8,776 nucleotides of DNA, taken from positions 1-8,776 of the forward strand of contig JAURLR010000124.1 in the NCBI GenBank assembly GCA_030831135.1, in the 5' to 3' direction. How positions within the stretch are numbered: the stretch's first letter is position 1; every line of letters begins with the position of its first letter. Position numbers and translations under genes: made by a program. Source of the stretch: Alphaproteobacteria bacterium. GTDB taxonomy: Bacteria > Pseudomonadota > Alphaproteobacteria > UBA6615. The notes under the pieces are model-generated. The model saw only the letters and a list, made by a program, of their open reading frames with translations. It ran no database searches and was not told the DNA's origin. Below, piece after piece: positions 5,559 through 8,776 of this stretch.

Positions 5559-6862
5559 GCGGCAAGGTTGCCTATATCAATGCACGCGTGATTGACCCGG
5601 CATCTCGCATCGACCATGCCGCGAGCCCGTCGGGTGGTGTGCTGACCGACGGCACCAAGATCATGGCCATGGGCCCGGACATCTTCAACGGCGGCCGCCC
5701 CGACGATGCCGAGATCGTGGATTGCGGCGGCGCGGTTCTAGCGCCGGGGCTGGTTGATATGCGGGTCGATTTCTGCGAGCCCGGCGCCGAGCACAAGGAA
5801 GACATCGACAGCGGCAGCCATGCTGCTGCAGCAGGCGGCGTGACCGCCGTGGTGACCCTTCCCGACACCGACCCCCCGATTGATGATGTCTCGGTTCTGG
5901 AATTTGTCGCTCGCCGCGCGCGTGACGTGAAACTCGTCAAAGTCTTTGCCTATGCCACGATCACCCGCGGGGGCAACAGCGACGAACTCGTCGAGATGGG
6001 CCTGCTCAGGCAGGCAGGCGCGATTGCCTTTACCGATGGTCGCCGCTCCGTCGTCAACGCCAAGACGCTTGCGCGTGCGCTGAAATACGCGCTTGCCTTC
6101 GATGCGCTGATTGTTCAGCACGCCGAAGAGCCCAACCTTTCGAGTGGCGGGGTCATGCAATCGGGCGAGCTGTCCACCCGACTGGGGCTTCCGGGCATTC
6201 CGCGCGAGGCCGAGACCATCATGCTCAACCGCGACATTGCGCTCGTGCGGATGACGGGCGGGCGCTATCATGCTGCTCATGTGTCCACCGCCGAAGGTGT
6301 GGCATGCATTCGCGCGGCCAAGGCCGAGGGCCTGCGCGTGACCTGCGATACGGCCCCGCCTTACTTTGCGCTCAACGAACTCGCGGTCGGCGAATACCGC
6401 ACTTTCGCCAAGCTCTCGCCCCCCCTGCGCACTGAAGATGACCGTCAGGCCGTGGTGGCCGGTCTGGCAGACGGCACCATTGATTGCATCGCGTCGGATC
6501 ATTTCCCGCAGGATCAGGAATCCAAACGGCTCCCCTTCGAGCTTGCCGAATTCGGTTCATCGGGGCTGGAAAGCCTGCTCGCCCTGACTTTGGAGCTGGT
6601 CCACAACGGCCACCTCTCGCTGCCCGAGGCGCTTGCCAAGGTCACCTCGGCCCCCTCGGCCCTGCTCAAGCTGCCCACCGGGCGACTGGCGGCGGGCACC
6701 TCGGCCGATCTGGTGATCTTCGACCCCGACCGTCCGACACGGATCGAGCCCGACAGCTTCACATCCAAGTCGAAGAATTCGCCCTTCGACGGCCGGCTGG
6801 TGCAGGGCCAGGTGATCCGTACGGTCGTTGATGGCCGCACGATCTACCTGCGCGACGCCTAG
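5555..6862 (+). CDS. pyrC: Class I dihydroorotase-like protein, probably non-catalytic (PyrX type)
   Basis: A 435-residue amidohydrolase-fold protein of the class I dihydroorotase family. Active enzymes carry an HxH zinc motif in VDMHVHLREPG; here the segment reads [18 protein letters not shown] (65-82), so both histidines are replaced (R70, D72) and the following arginine is a cysteine (C74). Other sites remain: D161 in FTDGRRS, H189 in VQHAEEPNL, the histidines of YHAAHVST (238-245), and D315 in ASDHFPQ. The usual TPHH segment is [10 protein letters not shown] (264-273), and the usual N-PPLR is SPPLR. By analogy with Pseudomonas PyrX, which lacks activity but is needed to assemble aspartate carbamoyltransferase, I infer a structural partner of PyrB, supported by the 4-base ATGA overlap. 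A true dihydroorotase would then be encoded elsewhere. Databases will usually label it pyrC. Confidence 0.85.
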   Translation: MSGKVAYINARVIDPASRIDHAASPSGGVLTDGTKIMAMGPDIFNGGRPDDAEIVDCGGAVLAPGLVDMRVDFCEPGAEHKEDIDSGSHAAAAGGVTAVVTLPDTDPPIDDVSVLEFVARRARDVKLVKVFAYATITRGGNSDELVEMGLLRQAGAIAFTDGRRSVVNAKTLARALKYALAFDALIVQHAEEPNLSSGGVMQSGELSTRLGLPGIPREAETIMLNRDIALVRMTGGRYHAAHVSTAEGVACIRAAKAEGLRVTCDTAPPYFALNELAVGEYRTFAKLSPPLRTEDDRQAVVAGLADGTIDCIASDHFPQDQESKRLPFELAEFGSSGLESLLALTLELVHNGHLSLPEALAKVTSAPSALLKLPTGRLAAGTSADLVIFDPDRPTRIEPDSFTSKSKNSPFDGRLVQGQVIRTVVDGRTIYLRDA

Positions 6863-6865
6863 CCC

Positions 6866-6872
6866 GGGAGGA
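6866..6872 (+). promoter_or_regulatory. Strong Shine-Dalgarno for plsY, deciding the long N-terminus
   Basis: GGGAGGA lies just after the stop of the PyrC-like gene and a few bases before ATG 6877. It is the best ribosome site in the window and supports the upstream start over the internal ATG at residue 38 (MILAAYLLGSIPFG). Confidence 0.75.
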
Positions 6873-6876
6873 ACCC

Positions 6877-7572
6877 ATGGTCGAAGACGGTGCAAGCCCG
6901 CTGCTTTTCTACTGGAGCGGTTTTCAGGCGACGTTCTCCATTCCGGACTGGAAGAATGTGATCTACGGCTGGGAGATTTTCCTGCCGATGATTCTGGCAG
7001 CCTATCTGCTGGGCAGTATCCCCTTCGGCCTGATTCTGGCCCGACTCATGGGCAAGGGTGATCTGCGAAAATCCGGGTCCGGCAATATCGGCGCCACAAA
7101 CGCGCTACGCACAGGCGGCAAGGCGCTGGGCGCGGGCACGCTGTTTCTGGACATGGCGAAAGGGTTCCTCGCCGTCTTCGTACCGTTCGTCTATTTCGGC
7201 CCGGATGTTGCGTTTTTTACCAGCCTGGCCGTTGTCCTTGGACACCTCTTCCCGGTCTGGCTCGGCTTTCGCGGCGGCAAGGGCGTGGCCACCACCATGG
7301 GTGTGCTGCTCGGCCTGTCAGGACTGACCGGGCTCGCCACTCTGGCAAGCTGGCTCGCTATCGCGCTGATCCTGCGTTACTCGTCGCTCGCTGCGCTTGT
7401 CTCAATTGCCGCTTCCCCGGTGCTGGGCTGGTATCTGGGTGGGCCACAGGTCGCCGGAGTGGCAATCTTCCTTGCCGTGCTGGTCTGGAGTCGCCACGCC
7501 AGCAACATCAGGCGCCTGCTTCGCGGCGCGGAAACCCGCATCCGACTGAAGCGTTCCGGCGCTTCGAGTTGA
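6877..7572 (+). CDS. plsY: Glycerol-3-phosphate acyltransferase PlsY
   Basis: Integral inner-membrane enzyme that transfers an acyl group from acyl-phosphate to glycerol 3-phosphate, giving lysophosphatidic acid, the first step of phospholipid synthesis. The three PlsY cytoplasmic motifs are present: SGSGNIGATN (66-75) after the first conserved helix, HLFPVWLGFRGGKGVATT (123-140), and HASNIRRLLRGAE (207-219). Hydrophobic stretches at about 36-58, 84-106, 112-128, 141-167 and 170-203 fit a multi-helix membrane protein. At 231 residues it is longer than the usual roughly 200, because about 35 residues (MVEDGASPLLFYWSGF onward) precede the canonical start LAAYLLGSIPFG. The good ribosome site suggests that extension is translated. 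It starts 14 bases after the pyrC-like stop and ends 33 bases before dprA. Confidence 0.95.
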   Translation: MVEDGASPLLFYWSGFQATFSIPDWKNVIYGWEIFLPMILAAYLLGSIPFGLILARLMGKGDLRKSGSGNIGATNALRTGGKALGAGTLFLDMAKGFLAVFVPFVYFGPDVAFFTSLAVVLGHLFPVWLGFRGGKGVATTMGVLLGLSGLTGLATLASWLAIALILRYSSLAALVSIAASPVLGWYLGGPQVAGVAIFLAVLVWSRHASNIRRLLRGAETRIRLKRSGASS

Positions 7573-7605
7573 CCGCGCCGCGATGACCGGTTCATCCTCG
7601 CGGAT

Positions 7606-8724
7606 GTGAAACCTGAAGCCATCTCCCAGACCGAGCGGCGCGACCGCCTGCGCCTGATCCGGACCGCTACGGTCGGTCCGATCACGTGGCGTGAACTCAT
7701 GGCGCATTTCGGGTCGGCCACCGATGCACTCGACGGACTGCCCGATATGGCGGGCCGCGCGGGCAAACGCAACATCCGGATTCCCGAACCGGCTGAAATC
7801 GAGGATGAGCTGGCGCAGATCGACCAGCTCGGCGCGCAGCTCATAACCCTCGGCGAACCCGCATATCCGGTTTCCCTCGCCCAGATCGATGACGCACCGC
7901 CCGCGCTTTGTGTGCGCGGTAATCCAGCAATCCTCCAGCTTCCCGGAATCGGCATTGTCGGTGCCCGCAATGCCTCGGCGAACGGGCGACGGATTGCCGA
8001 GACCATCGCAAGCGATCTTGCCGCCGCACAGGTTTCGATTGTGTCCGGGCTGGCGCGTGGCATCGACACGGCCGCTCATAACGGGGCGCTCACCGCGCAA
8101 GGGAACACGGTCGCCGTGATGGCCGGTGGCGTCGACGTAATCTACCCGCCCGAAAATGACGGCCTCTATCAGCGCGTTGTCGAATCCGGTGCCGTGGTCA
8201 GCGAAATGCCGCCGGGTCTCAAACCTCAGGCCCGGCACTTTCCGCGCCGCAACCGGATCGTTTCGGGCCTGTCGCTGGGCGTTGTCATCGTCGAAGCTGC
8301 CCAGCGTTCCGGGTCACTGATCACCGCACGCATGGCCGGTGAACAGGGCCGCGATGTCCTCGCCATACCCGGCTCGCCGCTCGATCCGCGTTCTTACGGC
8401 GCCAACCGCCTGATCCGTGAGGGCGCGACCCTGGCCCACAATGCCGAGGACATACTCGAAGTCGTCCGGCCCATGCTGAACCTGCCGCGAAAAACACCCG
8501 ATCACGGAAACATCGCACCGATTCAACCGCCTATGGACCTGGATTCCGATGGTTCAAAAACCCGTCAGGCGGTCATCGAATGTTTGTCGCCCGAACCTGT
8601 CGCGGTTGACGAAATCGTGCGGCAGTGCCAATTAACCGCCCCTGTTGTACGGACAATCCTGCTCGAACTCGAACTGGCAGGTCGTCTGGAACGGCATCCG
8701 GGCAACCGGGTCGCGGCTCTTTAG
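7606..8724 (+). CDS. dprA: DNA-processing protein DprA (Smf)
   Basis: Binds incoming single-stranded DNA in the cytoplasm and loads RecA onto it during natural transformation; the family is also widespread in species not known to be competent. The 372 residues show three parts: an N-terminal helical domain (LIRTATVGPITWRELMAHFG, 17-36), the Rossmann-like DprA core about 80-290, and a C-terminal winged-helix domain about 315-372 (RQAVIECLSPEPVAVDEIV ... LELAGRLERHPG). Core motifs include GIGIVGARNAS (114-124), SGLARGIDTAAH (147-158), HFPRRNRIVSGLS (211-223), and RSGSLITARMAGEQGRDV (234-251). The start is uncertain: GTG 7606 gives the expected N-terminus, but no clear ribosome site precedes it. 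The frame is open back to the plsY stop without another ATG. In many alphaproteobacteria topA follows, and the window ends 52 bases later. Confidence 0.94.
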   Translation: MKPEAISQTERRDRLRLIRTATVGPITWRELMAHFGSATDALDGLPDMAGRAGKRNIRIPEPAEIEDELAQIDQLGAQLITLGEPAYPVSLAQIDDAPPALCVRGNPAILQLPGIGIVGARNASANGRRIAETIASDLAAAQVSIVSGLARGIDTAAHNGALTAQGNTVAVMAGGVDVIYPPENDGLYQRVVESGAVVSEMPPGLKPQARHFPRRNRIVSGLSLGVVIVEAAQRSGSLITARMAGEQGRDVLAIPGSPLDPRSYGANRLIREGATLAHNAEDILEVVRPMLNLPRKTPDHGNIAPIQPPMDLDSDGSKTRQAVIECLSPEPVAVDEIVRQCQLTAPVVRTILLELELAGRLERHPGNRVAAL

Positions 8725-8776
8725 ACCTTGTCTTTTCCGTCCCCGCACGTCCTTGTTACGGCCCCGAACCGAAAGC
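8725..8776. other. Short stretch after dprA at the window edge
   Basis: Fifty-two bases with no stem-loop or T-run that would stop transcription and no start codon with a ribosome site. Nothing supports a feature here. Absence of a terminator would fit read-through into a following gene such as topA, which is an expectation from gene order only. Confidence 0.4.

Noticed and set aside
5738..6502. Minus-strand open frame opposite the pyrC-like gene
   Set aside because: The plus-strand gene is clear over the whole span and the antisense translation has no recognisable domain.
7402..8238. Minus-strand open frame opposite plsY and dprA
   Set aside because: It spans the junction of two real genes on the other strand and shows no motif.
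1..8776. A new defence, secretion or biosynthetic system
   Set aside because: Apart from the STM3941-like membrane protein, all genes belong to families of known role in the usual alphaproteobacterial order. The only accessory genes (broken kinase, rfbF) do not form a multi-gene unit.

Overview
The window reads as a chromosomal segment of a GC-rich alphaproteobacterium. The main reason is the gene order: leftward gatC-gatA, rightward ruvX, and a rightward pyrB - pyrC-like - plsY - dprA run that in many alphaproteobacteria leads into topA. The pyrC-like gene has the metal-site-deficient form I associate with this class, and the spacer at 3436-3651 holds two palindromic repeat types I recognise from alphaproteobacterial intergenic DNA. 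A narrower assignment (for example Maricaulales/Hyphomonadaceae, Rhodospirillales or Rhizobiales) cannot be made by eye.

Layout from left to right. (1) 1-563, minus strand: the start of gatA (cut by the window edge) and complete gatC, overlapping by one base; these are subunits of the Asp-tRNA(Asn)/Glu-tRNA(Gln) amidotransferase. (2) 657-2201, minus strand: a membrane sensor histidine kinase interrupted by a single in-frame TAA at 1755-1757, with no frameshift. (3) 2202-2446: an AT-rich divergent spacer with promoter-like elements and a 12-bp palindrome. (4) 2447-3435, plus strand: ruvX/yqgF, overlapping by one base with a two-helix membrane protein gene of the STM3941-like type. (5) 3436-3651: a gene-free spacer with two repeat palindromes between converging genes. 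(6) 3652-4422, minus strand: rfbF, a glucose-1-phosphate cytidylyltransferase with no other sugar-nucleotide gene beside it. (7) 4572-8724, plus strand: pyrB, a pyrC-like gene, plsY and dprA, probably one transcription unit.

How the genes relate: PyrB and the PyrC-like protein probably form one complex for the second step of pyrimidine synthesis, the latter as a non-catalytic partner. PlsY makes lysophosphatidic acid for membrane lipids. DprA loads RecA onto incoming single-stranded DNA. RuvX acts on RNA or DNA ends. These are housekeeping genes grouped by conserved order rather than by one pathway. The histidine kinase and rfbF look like accessory insertions into that block.

I found no convincing new multi-gene system, no CRISPR array, no transposase, no tRNA or rRNA and no phage or defence genes. 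The points most worth a second look are the one-codon interruption of the histidine kinase, the loss of the HxH motif in the PyrC-like protein, a possible leaderless pyrB mRNA, the solitary rfbF, and the repeat-filled spacer.
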